A DNA stretch of 64,000 nucleotides, from contig NZ_JAIZBH010000002.1 in NCBI RefSeq assembly GCF_022267375.1, positions 1 through 64,000 on the forward strand. The letters are read 5' to 3'. The first letter of the stretch is position 1. The number at the start of each line of letters is the position of its first letter. A model generated the notes under the pieces. That model was not told where the DNA came from, did no database searches, and saw only the letters and a program-made list of their open reading frames with translations. The DNA comes from Leptospira sanjuanensis. Its GTDB lineage: Bacteria > Spirochaetota > Leptospiria > Leptospirales > Leptospiraceae. The translations under genes and the position numbers were made by a program. This document shows positions 47,108 to 56,832 of this stretch, piece by piece.

Positions 47108-50092
47108 TTAACTTTCAATTCCCGGAATATTCAAAAAAGATGAAAATTCAAATAATCTCGACCGCGCCTCTTCGAATTCGAACTGATTGACGTTGGAAAG
47201 GAATTTTTCGATCCGCTCCTCCTCCACTTTTCCGGCGATCAAGGTCAACAATTCGTTGATATGCGATTCTTCGATCGTTCCTCTTTGAAACGCGTTTAGA
47301 ATTTCCGGGAACAAAATTCTGATTCGTTCCTTATCGGATTCGCTGGGCGCGATCAACGCGGGAATTTTCGTTTCCTTCCTGGAACCGGAAACCCCGTCCA
47401 ACCGAAGAACGGAAGCGAGTTCGCTTAACAATTCGGGAAGATCGATCGGCTTGGCGACGAAACCGTCCATTCCCGCCTCTTTCGCCGCTTCCCGATCCTC
47501 TTGAAATACGCTCGCGGTCAAAGCGATGATCGGAGTTCTTTTTACCTTCTCCTGCGTTTCATGAAAGCGGATGATTCTTGCGGTTTCCAAACCGTCGATA
47601 CCCGGCATTTGAACGTCCATAAAGATCACGTCGAACGTTTCTTCCGAGTATTTGCGGACCGCGTCCTCCCCTCTATAAACTACCGAAACGGCGTGACCTT
47701 CGTTCGTCAGAAGAAGTTTGAGTAGTTCCGTGTTCTTTTCCATATCGTCCACGACGAGAATCTTGAGTTTCGGGTATCGATAATCGAACGGCTTTTCCTT
47801 ATGCGAATCGATCCTCGTATTGGGAACCAAAGGAAGCCTAACGTGAAATACGCTTCCTTTTCCGAATTCGCTTTCCACCCAGATTTCGCCCTTCATCAGA
47901 TCCGTTAACTGTTTACAGATCGTCGTTCCCAAGCCGGTCCCGCCGTAACGTCTCGTGGTCGAAATGTCCGCTTGCGTAAACGGATCGAAGATCTTATCCA
48001 ATCTGTCGGCCCGGATTCCGATTCCGGTATCCTTTACGGAAAAATGTATATAAGAATCCTCTGAATCGATTCGGAAAACGACCTTGCCTCGATCGGTGAA
48101 CTTGATCGCGTTTCCGATCAGATTGGTGAGAATCTGGCGGATTCTTAAGGAATCGCCGATGAAAAATTCGTTCAGATTCGGATCGCGGATCACTTCGAAC
48201 TCGAGATTCTTCTTGCGCGCGTTTAAGCCGAAGATGGACTTCAATTCGCTTATCAATTTAAAAAGGGAGAACGTGTTGTTTTCCAGCTCCACCGCTCCTT
48301 TTTCGAGCTTGGCGGTGTTGAGAATGTCGTTTAACAAACGCAACAAGGATCTAGCCGAACCTTTGATGATTTCAAGATGACTGACTTGATCCTTCTTCAA
48401 TTCTCCCGAAAGAAGAACTTCCGTAAAGCCGATGATCGAATTCATAGGAGTTCTGATCTCATGACTCATGTTCGCGAGAAAGGAGGTTTTAGTAAGCGCG
48501 GCGAGTTCCGCTTTTTCCATGGATCTTCGTAATTCTTCCTCCATGTTTCTTCGTTCGGTGATGTCCAAAATAACGCCGTCCAAAAAAAGGACTTCTCCGT
48601 TGCCTCCGAAAATGGCGCTGCCGTGGCCCCAGCACCATTTGACGTTTCCGTTTTTATCGAGGATACGGTATTCCAAGACGAAGGCCTTTTTCTTTTGGAC
48701 CGCTTCCTGCACGACCGCGCCGATGCGTTCCCGGTCTTCCGGAACGATCAAGTCGACGAAGTATCGTTTCGGATTCGGTTCCGTAAAATCGCTGACCGGA
48801 TAACCGGTTAACGTTTCCACCGCTTCGCTCAAAAACACGATGGTCCATTTATCGTTCAGCAAACAACGATACGTGACGCCGGGAATGTTTTCGATGAGGG
48901 AACGTTTTTGAAGTTCGCTTTGTTTCAGAGCGGTCTCGATCAGTTTTTGTTCGCTGATGTCCGTGACAAAACAAACAAGAATGTCTTCGTTCGGAAGTTT
49001 CGCATAACCGACCGCTAGACGAATCGGAAATCGCCCTCCGTCCTTTTTTAAACCGAAGGATTCCTGACCCGTGCCGATGAATTTTCCGAGAAGTCGCTTA
49101 TCAATCCAGTCTTCCTCTTTGTTTCCGAGCGCTTCCGGAATGAGAAGCTGGATGTTCTTACCGATCACTTCTTCGCTTTGGTAACCGAATATCTTTTCGG
49201 CGGAATTGTTGAAATCAAGAATGCGGCCTTCCTTGTTAAGAGTAAACACTCCGTCTACCGCGGTCGTAACGATCGCTCTCATACGGGTTTCACTCGCGCG
49301 GAGGTTGTTGACAAGTTTTCTATAACGGATGAACGCATTTACCGCAAACGTAAACGCGGTGAACGTGATCGTAGTGATCGAAACCGCCAGCGCTAAAAAA
49401 GTAGGATTGGAAGATCCTGCGGCAAAGGAAGTGTCCGGAGTTCCTATGAATCTTGCGGCGAACATTCCGGTATAATGCATACCGGAAATCGCAAGTCCCA
49501 TCACGGAACCCGCGATCAAAGTGGAAACGTTTCGGCTTAATTTTAAATTCGATAAACCGAAACGGACCCAAAGGGAAAGAATCGCGAGAATCACCGCGAC
49601 TAAAATCGAAAGCGAGAAGAATACGGGATCGTAACGCAGTAAAACATCGGTTCTCATCGCAGCCATTCCGGTATAGTGCATGGCTCCTATACCCGAACCC
49701 ACCAACACGCCGCCGAAAACCAATTCCACCCAGTGAATCTTGGGGCGCGCTACGTACGCAAGAGCGATCATAGAAGCGACGAAGCTCGGAATCATCGAAA
49801 CGATGGTAAGAGTTTTGTCATAAGAAACGGTCGTGCAGAGTTGAAAGGAAAGCATTCCGATAAAATGCATCGCCCAAACTCCGCAACCGAGCGCAAGACT
49901 ACCTGCAAAAAGAATCAGAAGCTTACTTCCTTTACTAGAAGACTCGGGGTCACTTTGACCGACCATCTGAAGCGCGATAAACGAAGAAAAAATCGAAACA
50001 AGAACGGAAAGAACGATCAGCGCCGGATCGTAGGAACTGGGAAGAAAGGGGGTGGACGTATCGAATAGAAAAAAATTCTGAAACAATGTCAT
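47108..50092 (-). CDS. MHYT-PAS hybrid sensor histidine kinase
   Basis: 994 residues from the ATG at 50092; a TTG at 50140 would add 16 residues. Seven membrane helices with MHYT motifs (AMHFIGM, AMHYTGM, GMHYTGM), which are thought to bind copper and sense oxygen, CO or NO. Then two PAS domains (about 270-400 and 405-515), HisKA with phospho-His in MSHEIRTPMN, HATPase (N, G1 DTGIGI, G2 GGTGLGT), and a receiver domain (LVVDD, FMDVQMPGIDG, KPIDL). The last ~90 residues are helical, but no Hpt signature was recognised. It probably passes phosphate to the HD-GYP regulator encoded directly after it. Confidence 0.92.
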   Translation of the reverse strand: MTLFQNFFLFDTSTPFLPSSYDPALIVLSVLVSIFSSFIALQMVGQSDPESSSKGSKLLILFAGSLALGCGVWAMHFIGMLSFQLCTTVSYDKTLTIVSMIPSFVASMIALAYVARPKIHWVELVFGGVLVGSGIGAMHYTGMAAMRTDVLLRYDPVFFSLSILVAVILAILSLWVRFGLSNLKLSRNVSTLIAGSVMGLAISGMHYTGMFAARFIGTPDTSFAAGSSNPTFLALAVSITTITFTAFTFAVNAFIRYRKLVNNLRASETRMRAIVTTAVDGVFTLNKEGRILDFNNSAEKIFGYQSEEVIGKNIQLLIPEALGNKEEDWIDKRLLGKFIGTGQESFGLKKDGGRFPIRLAVGYAKLPNEDILVCFVTDISEQKLIETALKQSELQKRSLIENIPGVTYRCLLNDKWTIVFLSEAVETLTGYPVSDFTEPNPKRYFVDLIVPEDRERIGAVVQEAVQKKKAFVLEYRILDKNGNVKWCWGHGSAIFGGNGEVLFLDGVILDITERRNMEEELRRSMEKAELAALTKTSFLANMSHEIRTPMNSIIGFTEVLLSGELKKDQVSHLEIIKGSARSLLRLLNDILNTAKLEKGAVELENNTFSLFKLISELKSIFGLNARKKNLEFEVIRDPNLNEFFIGDSLRIRQILTNLIGNAIKFTDRGKVVFRIDSEDSYIHFSVKDTGIGIRADRLDKIFDPFTQADISTTRRYGGTGLGTTICKQLTDLMKGEIWVESEFGKGSVFHVRLPLVPNTRIDSHKEKPFDYRYPKLKILVVDDMEKNTELLKLLLTNEGHAVSVVYRGEDAVRKYSEETFDVIFMDVQMPGIDGLETARIIRFHETQEKVKRTPIIALTASVFQEDREAAKEAGMDGFVAKPIDLPELLSELASVLRLDGVSGSRKETKIPALIAPSESDKERIRILFPEILNAFQRGTIEESHINELLTLIAGKVEEERIEKFLSNVNQFEFEEARSRLFEFSSFLNIPGIES

Positions 50093-50338
50093 AAACGAAT
50101 CGGATATCCCAAAAATAAAAAGCCGCAAAACTTCGACCAAACCGGTCGATTCCGAAGTTTTTCAGCGTTCGGCTACTTTTTCAAATTTTGGGTCCCGAAA
50201 ATCCGATTGGACCTCGCGGGTATTCGCTTATTTTTTATAGTTTAATAAGCCCTATTATTTAAGCAATAGAAAATATCTTTCGTTCCGCTTCTTATAAATT
50301 AGGAAATCGAGTTGGAAGCTTGAAAGCGGACTCTCCGA

Positions 50339-50602
50339 TTAGCGGGAAGGATTCTGTTGTTCTAAGGAATATCCGGTAATCAGATTCAAACAATATCCAA
50401 CGATTCCTTTACCTATATACATCGCATCCGATTCCGGTCTGCATTTCCCGGAGTCTGCGCACACTTGATGACTTACGATGCAAGAAATCAGTAATTTGTC
50501 GTAATCTCGAGCATCGTTTTCCGCGGAACGATTACACGAGAAGAAACAAAGAAGCAATGGAATTAGAATCGCGTTCCTAAGTATTTTCATTGCCAGTAAC
50601 AT
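50339..50602 (-). CDS. Small Cys-rich lipoprotein
   Basis: 87 residues at most (ATG at 50602; ATG at 50590 is also possible). A hydrophobic signal ends in FFSC, a spirochaetal lipobox, followed by NRSAEND. Four more Cys (SCIVSHQVC, GKC, YC) suggest one or two disulfides in the periplasm or at the surface. Not seen to belong to a known family. It stands alone between the hybrid kinase and the FAD oxidoreductase. Confidence 0.68.
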   Translation of the reverse strand: MLLAMKILRNAILIPLLLCFFSCNRSAENDARDYDKLLISCIVSHQVCADSGKCRPESDAMYIGKGIVGYCLNLITGYSLEQQNPSR

Positions 50603-50738
50603 AATTGATCCGATAAAAATCGCACTCGGGAGAATTCCGTAAAGATGAAATCAACGAAATTTACGAAAATGGAAGTTCATCGAAATAGGATCAAAGGTTC
50701 TTCGTTTTAAGAAGAGATTTCAACAATTTTAATGTCCT

Positions 50739-51656
50739 TCAAATCCTCGAAAAAACTTCGCCCAAAAGCTCGGCGACGATACCTGCGCCCGCCATCGAAC
50801 CGGAAGCGGCGGCCAATAGAACGGAATGACCCATCGTAACATTATCTCCGCAAGCAAAAACCCCGTCCACGGTCGTTGCGCCTCTTTCGTTCACTTTGTA
50901 AAAACCGAACTGAGTTTTTTCGCAACCGAGTTCTTCTCCGATTTGCGATTTGAGTTTGAACGGTAAGAGCGGTTGAAAGAAGGCTACTTGCCGTTCCACG
51001 ACTTGACCGTTTGAGAGTGAAATCCCTTTGAGTTGTTCGCCTTCATGCACGAAACCTACGATCGGATCCTCGATTAGTCGAATACTTCTTCTGTTTAAAA
51101 CTTCTTTCTGTTCTTCAGTGAACACCGCCTTCCCATTCGTAAGCAAGATCAGATCGGAAGCCAAGTCGTTTATCAAAGATACCATGTGAAACGTCATTTC
51201 AGAATTAGAGATCAGACCGATTCGAGAGCCGCGGATTTCGAATCCATGACAATACGGACAATGAAAAATGGATTTCCCCCAAAGCTCTTTAAAACCGGGA
51301 ACAAGCAAAGGACGGTCCTCCACTCCGTAAGCGAGTACCACTTTCTTAAAAGAAGCCCGCTCTCCCGAAGAAAACTTTGCGGTAAAACCGGAAACGGATT
51401 TCTCTACGGACAAAACCGAACCTTCAAAGAAAGAAATCGTCTTATATTTTTCCAAATCCTTTTTCACCAGCCTTCTCCACTCCGCAGGATGAATTCCATC
51501 ACGCGTAGGAAAATTATTCAGATGAGAGGAAGGGGCGTTTCTGGGACGATTGTCGTCGCACACCAAAGCCGTTCGGCTCATACGACCCAAAGATAGGGCG
51601 GCGCTCAGACCCGCAGGTCCGCCGCCGATAATCAACACCTCGGAATCCAACTTCAT
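50739..51656 (-). CDS. Thioredoxin reductase-like FAD oxidoreductase
   Basis: 305 residues from the ATG at 51656, with AAGGAGAAA upstream; the longer frame to 51704 is not preferred. FAD site GGGPAG (11-16), redox motif CPYC (133-136), and the C-terminal FAD motif GVFACGDN. The family uses CxxC to pass electrons from NADPH; in thioredoxin reductase it is usually CATC/CAVC, so CPYC marks a different subgroup. The partner is probably not thioredoxin (inference). It is divergent from a LysR gene with an operator-like palindrome in between, so it is a likely LysR target. Confidence 0.85.
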   Translation of the reverse strand: MKLDSEVLIIGGGPAGLSAALSLGRMSRTALVCDDNRPRNAPSSHLNNFPTRDGIHPAEWRRLVKKDLEKYKTISFFEGSVLSVEKSVSGFTAKFSSGERASFKKVVLAYGVEDRPLLVPGFKELWGKSIFHCPYCHGFEIRGSRIGLISNSEMTFHMVSLINDLASDLILLTNGKAVFTEEQKEVLNRRSIRLIEDPIVGFVHEGEQLKGISLSNGQVVERQVAFFQPLLPFKLKSQIGEELGCEKTQFGFYKVNERGATTVDGVFACGDNVTMGHSVLLAAASGSMAGAGIVAELLGEVFSRI

Positions 51657-51797
51657 AAAACTTTTCTCCTTGAAAAGGAACGCTTTTGCGTTCCACTTCG
51701 ACATTCTAATTAAAAAAATCGAAACGCCGTTGCAGATGTAAAGAATAATGCGGGGAACATTCCATTTTTTTGATATTATTCCGAATTTAGTTGCTTA

Positions 51798-51820
51798 ATT
51801 GATACCATAAAGGTATCAAT
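51798..51820. promoter_or_regulatory. LysR-type operator (T-N11-A)
   Basis: Perfect inverted repeat ATTGATACC (51798-51806) and GGTATCAAT (51812-51820) around a 5-base centre, containing the T-N11-A signature of LysR boxes. It ends 5 bases before the LysR start codon and lies 142 bases from the divergent oxidoreductase gene. Autorepression plus control of the divergent gene is the standard arrangement. Confidence 0.65.
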
Positions 51821-51825
51821 GTTCT

Positions 51826-52743
51826 ATGGACCTGTCAAAACTGAAGTCGTTTATCGTCGTCGCCGAAGAATTGAACTTCCGAAAAAGCGCGGAAATCCTG
51901 GGGATGTCGCAACCGCCCCTGACTCGATTGATCTCTTCCTTAGAAGAGGAACTCTCCACGAAGCTGTTCGAACGTACGACACGGCAGGTTCATCTGACCG
52001 GCGCGGGAATTTTTCTTTTGAAAGAAGGAAAAGAAATCATTGCACGGGCCGAAAATCTCGAAAGAGAAGTGCGTTCTATCGGCAAACTCAAGGCCGGAAA
52101 CTTAAACATCGGATTCTCAACAACTTCCTTCTTAGCGAACCTGCCGCAAATCATCGGAGAATTTCAAAATCAGTTTCCGAAACTGAAATTTCAGCTCCAT
52201 CAAGAAACAAGAATTCGGATTTTAAAAGGGTTACGATCGGGCCAATTCGACGTTTGTTTTATGGAAGGAAGCGGCTTCGAGGAAGGATTGGAAAGTCATT
52301 CCGTTCACGACGAAGGACTCGGAGTCTTGGTGCCGAAAAAACACTCCCTCGCAAAACGAAAAGAAATCGAACTTCGAGAATTGAAAGACGAAACGATCAT
52401 TTTACATCCGAAAAAAGAGGCAGGAAAATTCTACGATACAATCTCTCAGCTTTTCAAACAAAGCGGTATCAAACCGAGGATCTATGTAAAAAACGATCGA
52501 GAAAGTTGTCCCATCCTAGTGGCGACAGGCAAAGGAGTTTCACTTACCGTATTAGGAGCTCAGAATATCGCGCCTTCGGAAACTCAATTCGTTCCGATCA
52601 AAAGATTATATCTGCCGGTTTCCGTCTTTTGGTCCCCGGAAAACAAAAACCCTTTGCTGAAAACTTTTTTAAGTTTTGTGGTCGAAAGCGATTCCTTTAA
52701 GAATAAAAAAGCGGAATGCCTGATGGACGTAATGAGATTGTAG
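51826..52743 (+). CDS. LysR-family transcriptional regulator
   Basis: 305 residues, the normal size. The N-terminal winged helix is classical: LKSFIVVAEELNFRKSAEIL, then MSQPPLTRLISSLEEELSTK, LFERTTRQVHLTGAG. The effector domain starts near residue 90 (GNLNIGFSTTSFLANLPQII). LysR proteins activate a divergent gene on binding an inducer. The divergent FAD oxidoreductase and the palindrome between the two point to that gene as target. The inducer is unknown; single Cys residues in the effector domain (VCFMEG, SCPIL) could make it redox sensitive, but this is a guess. Confidence 0.92.
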   Translation: MDLSKLKSFIVVAEELNFRKSAEILGMSQPPLTRLISSLEEELSTKLFERTTRQVHLTGAGIFLLKEGKEIIARAENLEREVRSIGKLKAGNLNIGFSTTSFLANLPQIIGEFQNQFPKLKFQLHQETRIRILKGLRSGQFDVCFMEGSGFEEGLESHSVHDEGLGVLVPKKHSLAKRKEIELRELKDETIILHPKKEAGKFYDTISQLFKQSGIKPRIYVKNDRESCPILVATGKGVSLTVLGAQNIAPSETQFVPIKRLYLPVSVFWSPENKNPLLKTFLSFVVESDSFKNKKAECLMDVMRL

Positions 52744-52829
52744 ATACGGATTCAAACGAGAAATTCTTTGCTCCGTAGAATATTCGGAATCCTATAAAAC
52801 CGCGCAAGATCGAAAGCCGTATCTACCGC

Positions 52830-53444
52830 TCAGCGGCCATCAACAACGCGCATCAGCGAATTCTCATCCGTGTGAGAAAAGATTTTGTCATAGATTTGAA
52901 TCTTTAATTCTTGAGAATAAAAAAGATGATCGCCTCGAATGATAAGAATATTCTTAAATTCTAAAGCTTTTGCGTTGGATGTCATAAACGGCGGCTGGAT
53001 AATTCCCCAATCCGCGCTCCCCTCTTTTGCCTTGACTTCCAGATGAATCGGATCGCCCGCCTCGACGTAACTTCCACCCGCAACGACACACGTTCCTCTC
53101 GGAATCACAAAGGAATGAAACACGATCCCCGTTTTCGCTTCCCACATCCAATATCCCGTTTGGTCATGAATCACCTGTTTGGTCGACTTATCGGTCACCA
53201 ACTGTCTGTAAAACAGACCCGCTAAAATCTGAGATTGCGCGTTCGTCGTAATGCCGATCGGTTCGTAAGAAACCGTTTCGTAGTATTGTATGACCCCTTT
53301 TCCGATCTTTTGCGGCGAAATATCAAGTCCCTTATCCCCTTCCCATCGTCCGATCAAACGGGCCAATGGACCGTAAATTCCGTTATCATTAGAGTTTTCT
53401 TCTTCGCTTGATTCGTTCCTACTTTGATCCACAAATGCTTCCAT
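52830..53444 (-). CDS. Nitrobindin/THAP4-like beta-barrel protein
   Basis: 204 residues. After a polar, acidic N-terminus (about 1-25), the sequence follows the small beta barrel of the nitrobindin (DUF1794) family: PLARLIGRWEGDKG near the start and VIPRGTCVVAGG about the middle. Nitrobindins bind ferric haem through a C-terminal His and react with nitric oxide or peroxynitrite. The usual His position is not obvious here (HTDEN near the end is a candidate), so haem binding is uncertain; fatty-acid-type ligands are an alternative. Isolated gene. Confidence 0.65.
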   Translation of the reverse strand: MEAFVDQSRNESSEEENSNDNGIYGPLARLIGRWEGDKGLDISPQKIGKGVIQYYETVSYEPIGITTNAQSQILAGLFYRQLVTDKSTKQVIHDQTGYWMWEAKTGIVFHSFVIPRGTCVVAGGSYVEAGDPIHLEVKAKEGSADWGIIQPPFMTSNAKALEFKNILIIRGDHLFYSQELKIQIYDKIFSHTDENSLMRVVDGR

Positions 53445-53910
53445 GACAAGGCGCTCCGTATTGCACTATATTCTACTTTACTAAATTACTTCCGAAAGAA
53501 TTCCGTTAAGACCGAAGCGCCGTTTCCGTATTTAACTATCTATCGAGCTGATTTAGCGCTGCGAAACTGTCTCTTGTAAGCTTAGACGATTTCCGCAAGA
53601 GCCGCCGTCGGTTTTTCGAATAAAATCGACATGGTCTTTAGATCGGGGCGGGTTTCGGGGAAAAAACCTTGTTGTAGCGGTAGGTTTTGTCGAATGTAAT
53701 CTGACCAATTTTTATAGGAGCATTTTTTATTACCCTGAAACCGCTTCTAATCGAAACGATAACTCTTCAAGGATCGATTCTCTGTTAAATGAAAAAATCG
53801 ATCTTCATTCTCCATTAGAATTTTAAAAAATCGCTTCATATTTTCCTTATTATGGGAATAATTAAAACGATTGCAGAGTCTTAAATGAAATATTCGCCGA
53901 ACAAAAAACG
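53445..53910. other. Gene-free stretch
   Basis: 466 bases without gene, repeat or strong hairpin; AT-rich towards 53800. It separates the divergent nitrobindin-like gene and the 7TMR-DISM remnant and should hold both promoters. Confidence 0.4.
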
Positions 53911-54762
53911 ATGCTTATGAACCCGTGGAAGGTTATTCTGCTACATTTCGTAATACCTCTTTGCCTCATTGCATGCAATGGCACAGGAAGCAAAACATAT
54001 GTTGCGGAAAAGGGAATCATCGATTTATCGGATTGGGACCCGACTTCGGGTGCAATCAATCTCAATGGGGATTGGGAATTTTGTTGGGATCGTTTCGTAT
54101 CGCCGAACGCCGAAGAAAAAGAATGGAAGGAGAATTGCAGCGGATATTTTCCTGTTCCTTCCTATTGGAAATTTTATGAGATAGCCGGAAAAAATCTGCC
54201 CCCGGACGGCAAAGCCACTTACCGATTGAAGATTAAACTACCGATCCATTACAACGGCTCCTATGGTCTACGCTGGACGGAGATTTTGTCCGCCTTTAAG
54301 ATGTATATGAAATCGGATATCGTGGCTCAAGTCGGACAGGTCGGAAGTAGTTATGAAACGATGACCCCTCAATTGAAACCGGATCGAGCCTTTTTAGGGA
54401 ATCTTGAAAAGGAAGTTACGATCGTTCTTTGGGTCTCGAATTTTAATCACGAAAATCACGGCATCTGGCAACCGATATATTTCGGCGAGTGGGAAGAGAT
54501 TCGAAATTCTAACCGAATGTATGCGATGCTCGAAACAGCCGGCTTCGCATCCATCTGTCTCATGGGGCTATATCATATTATTCTATTCTTTTTCAGACGA
54601 GGTTCCAAAGAGTATCTGTATTTTGGATTATTCTGCATTCTTATGGGAATACGTCAGCTTCACAACGAGAATCACACTTTCTACCCAAACCTTATTATCA
54701 AACGGACATTGAACAAATCATCTACGATTGGCTCGTCAAGACGAAGTAGAATCAGATTCTGA
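53911..54762 (+). pseudogene. Truncated 7TMR-DISM sensor protein
   Basis: 283 residues. A lipobox-like signal (CLIAC) is followed by the 7TMR-DISM extracellular jelly-roll (LNGDWEFCWDRF, FPVPSYWKF, ATYRLKIKLP, YGLRWTEILSAFKMY). The frame enters the membrane part (about 208-250, FASICLMGLYHIILFFF), then fails after only two helices. Intact family members have seven helices and a C-terminal output domain (cyclase, phosphatase or kinase), all missing here. After about 54690 the sequence changes: a different frame (54696-54749) reads YQTDIEQIIYDWLVKTK and stops, like the tail of another gene. A deletion that joined two genes is the simplest account. Confidence 0.6.
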
Positions 54763-54889
54763 AATATTCCATACGATATCCGCGGATTACGCATTGAATC
54801 AGCAAAACGTATCTTAAAGGAAAACTGATACGTCGATGAATCGAAGACTCGACTTTTTCGACGTTGGCCCCAAACGAACAACGCCGTTC

Positions 54890-55192
54890 TTATTTAAGTC
54901 GAAATTGTTTAAGCTCTAATCTGTTTTTGACCGTTGCATTCGGGTCATCAATCTCAACGACTTCTCCTCTGGATACCATCGGCGCAATCGCTTGAATGAC
55001 TTTACCGCGATTCATGAATGAATCTTTAAGACCGATCCGTTTGACAAGCTCGGGTAAGGTCAAAACTCCTCCCGCGTCTTGAAGTTCTTTAAGAATACTC
55101 GGTTCTAATTTTTTTCCGCGACGCGCGACGATACCCAGCGCCAAAGCGACGCCGATTCCGGCAACAATACTCGTTATGATCGTGTCATCCAT
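54890..55192 (-). CDS. Small membrane protein with winged-helix-like domain
   Basis: 100 residues from the ATG at 55192 (AAGGGATC upstream); an ATG at 55234 gives 114. One hydrophobic segment (about 5-22, IVAGIGVALALGIVARRG) is followed by LEPSILKELQDAGGVLTLPE and a C-terminal beta part (RGEVVEIDDP) that look like a small winged helix. No family recognised. It is convergent with the 7TMR-DISM remnant and not linked to an operon. Confidence 0.6.
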   Translation of the reverse strand: MDDTIITSIVAGIGVALALGIVARRGKKLEPSILKELQDAGGVLTLPELVKRIGLKDSFMNRGKVIQAIAPMVSRGEVVEIDDPNATVKNRLELKQFRLK

Positions 55193-55522
55193 TGTAGATC
55201 CCTTTTGGCGATACAAAATACAGACTCTCTCCAATGTGTCAAGACTAATATTAGAGATTCAGAATATTCTAAGTTGTATACAATAACAAGAATGAACCTT
55301 TTAAATAAAGGAACAAAGGCGTATTTATTTGGAATATAACTCTCTCCGTTCGTATCCGGGAAATTTTTATACTTCTACCCCGCTACATCCGCAAACTTTG
55401 AAAGACAAAAGAAATCACAAACGCAGGAATTCGAAGTTCAGTTTCAAGATTCGATACCAAACGTAAGAGCGCCGTGATTTCCAAAGTTCGTCATTGGGAA
55501 TAGAGACATTCGTCCAATTCGT

Positions 55523-55843
55523 TTAAGCTGCCGTTTTCTTGATCGGTGGTTGAGGACTTTTTTTCGGTTTTGAAGAAGTAAATTGATCCACCACTTCCGA
55601 GAATTTGTTGCGAACGTCCTCGTATCCCTTTTCTGCCTGGTTCGCTAATCCCGAATATCTTTTGAATATCGTATCTACGAACTCACGCAATCTCATTACG
55701 GATTCGGAGTTATCGGCGGCGCCTTTTGCTACCAAATTCTGGAAGTTCTTATTTAAGGTCTGTTTCAGATTTTCAATTTGTTCCCTTCCGATTTGTAGAA
55801 CACCAAATCCTGCGTTTAATCCGTCTCTGATTTGTTGATCCAT
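55523..55843 (-). CDS. Phasin-like protein
   Basis: 106 residues, almost all amphipathic helix, with the pattern of phasin-related proteins: FGVLQIGREQIENLKQTLNK near the start, then REFVDTIFKRYSGLANQAEK. The Lys/Pro-rich tail (KPKKSPQPPIKKTAA) is typical of small phasins. Phasins coat polyhydroxyalkanoate granules, but related proteins occur in bacteria without granules, so the role here is uncertain. Isolated gene. Confidence 0.72.
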   Translation of the reverse strand: MDQQIRDGLNAGFGVLQIGREQIENLKQTLNKNFQNLVAKGAADNSESVMRLREFVDTIFKRYSGLANQAEKGYEDVRNKFSEVVDQFTSSKPKKSPQPPIKKTAA

Positions 55844-56089
55844 TATTTTCTCCTTTGAAAAAGTTGATTCGAATTTATACCGAAAGAGCGAGTTCGTCCA
55901 ATACTTTAAAAATTATTCTCCGAACGTCGAAACTCGAGATTGAATCGAACGGACTATGTCCCGTAAATGAAGAACCGCCAAATCGATGTTACTTGGTTTA
56001 CGTCTTTACCGTTATAATCGATTTTCAAAAGCGAAAACTCTCCGCATAAAGTCCTACGAATCGTCTAAAACGATGCAAAAGAATTCGTT

Positions 56090-56746
56090 TCATAAAAATG
56101 AATGCGAACGTTTTGTCGAAGTTTCATCCGATTTCATTCCGGTATAAAGATAATGAATCAATTCCTTCGTGATTCTTCTTGCTTCTTTCAGATCTACGGA
56201 CCGAAACATAACTTGTTTTCCCGCTAAGAGGACAGCAATGCCGTGCACCATGGTCCAAGCGGAAGTCGCCGAACTTACGGCATCCTCGGTTCGAATGACT
56301 CCCGCCCGCTGACAATCGCGGATGATTTCGACGATGATTTGAAAGGATTCATCTTCCGTTCTAACCAAGGATTTGTATTTAGAATGGCTCTCGATCTGAT
56401 TTCCGTACATGATACGGAAAAGATCCGGAAATTCCAGAGCGAATTCCACGTAACAAACACCCGATTCGCGAAATAGCAGAAGAGGTTTTTTCCTATATTT
56501 GATCTGCAATTTTCTTTGACGCTCGGCGAGCAACCGAAAGCCCTCTTCCGCTATGTCCGCATATAAGGATTCTAAATCCTCATAGTGTCGATAAGGCGCG
56601 GATTGACTGACTCCCGCGTAGGCGGCGGCTTTTCTAAGACTCAACGCCTTATAACCTTCTTCTTTCAGAATGCGGAGTGAAGCCTCTAATAAGGCTTTTT
56701 TTAAGTCGCCGTGATGATACGAAATTTTATCGGAGGAGTTTTTCAT
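56090..56746 (-). CDS. TetR-family regulator with WHG-type C-terminus
   Basis: 218 residues. Helix-turn-helix KKALLEASLRILKEEGYKAL and AAAYAGVSQSAPYRHYEDLE, typical of the subgroup with a WHG-type ligand domain (YVEFALEFPDLFRIMYGNQI, then AWTMVHGIAVLLAGK). It is divergent from the phytoene dehydrogenase-like gene, and a palindrome lies between them. It probably represses that gene; ligand unknown. Confidence 0.88.
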   Translation of the reverse strand: MKNSSDKISYHHGDLKKALLEASLRILKEEGYKALSLRKAAAYAGVSQSAPYRHYEDLESLYADIAEEGFRLLAERQRKLQIKYRKKPLLLFRESGVCYVEFALEFPDLFRIMYGNQIESHSKYKSLVRTEDESFQIIVEIIRDCQRAGVIRTEDAVSSATSAWTMVHGIAVLLAGKQVMFRSVDLKEARRITKELIHYLYTGMKSDETSTKRSHSFL

Positions 56747-56786
56747 GTTGACGATTATTACATCTATCGCTATTATCGGATATACA

Positions 56787-56807
56787 AATGTGATAACTGT
56801 TCACATT
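56787..56807. promoter_or_regulatory. Probable TetR operator
   Basis: Inverted repeat AATGTGA (56787-56793) and TCACATT (56801-56807) with a 7-base centre, midway between the divergent TetR and oxidoreductase start codons. Assignment to this TetR is by position. Confidence 0.5.
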
Positions 56808-56832
56808 AAATCGATCCGGGAGGATTTTGTCA

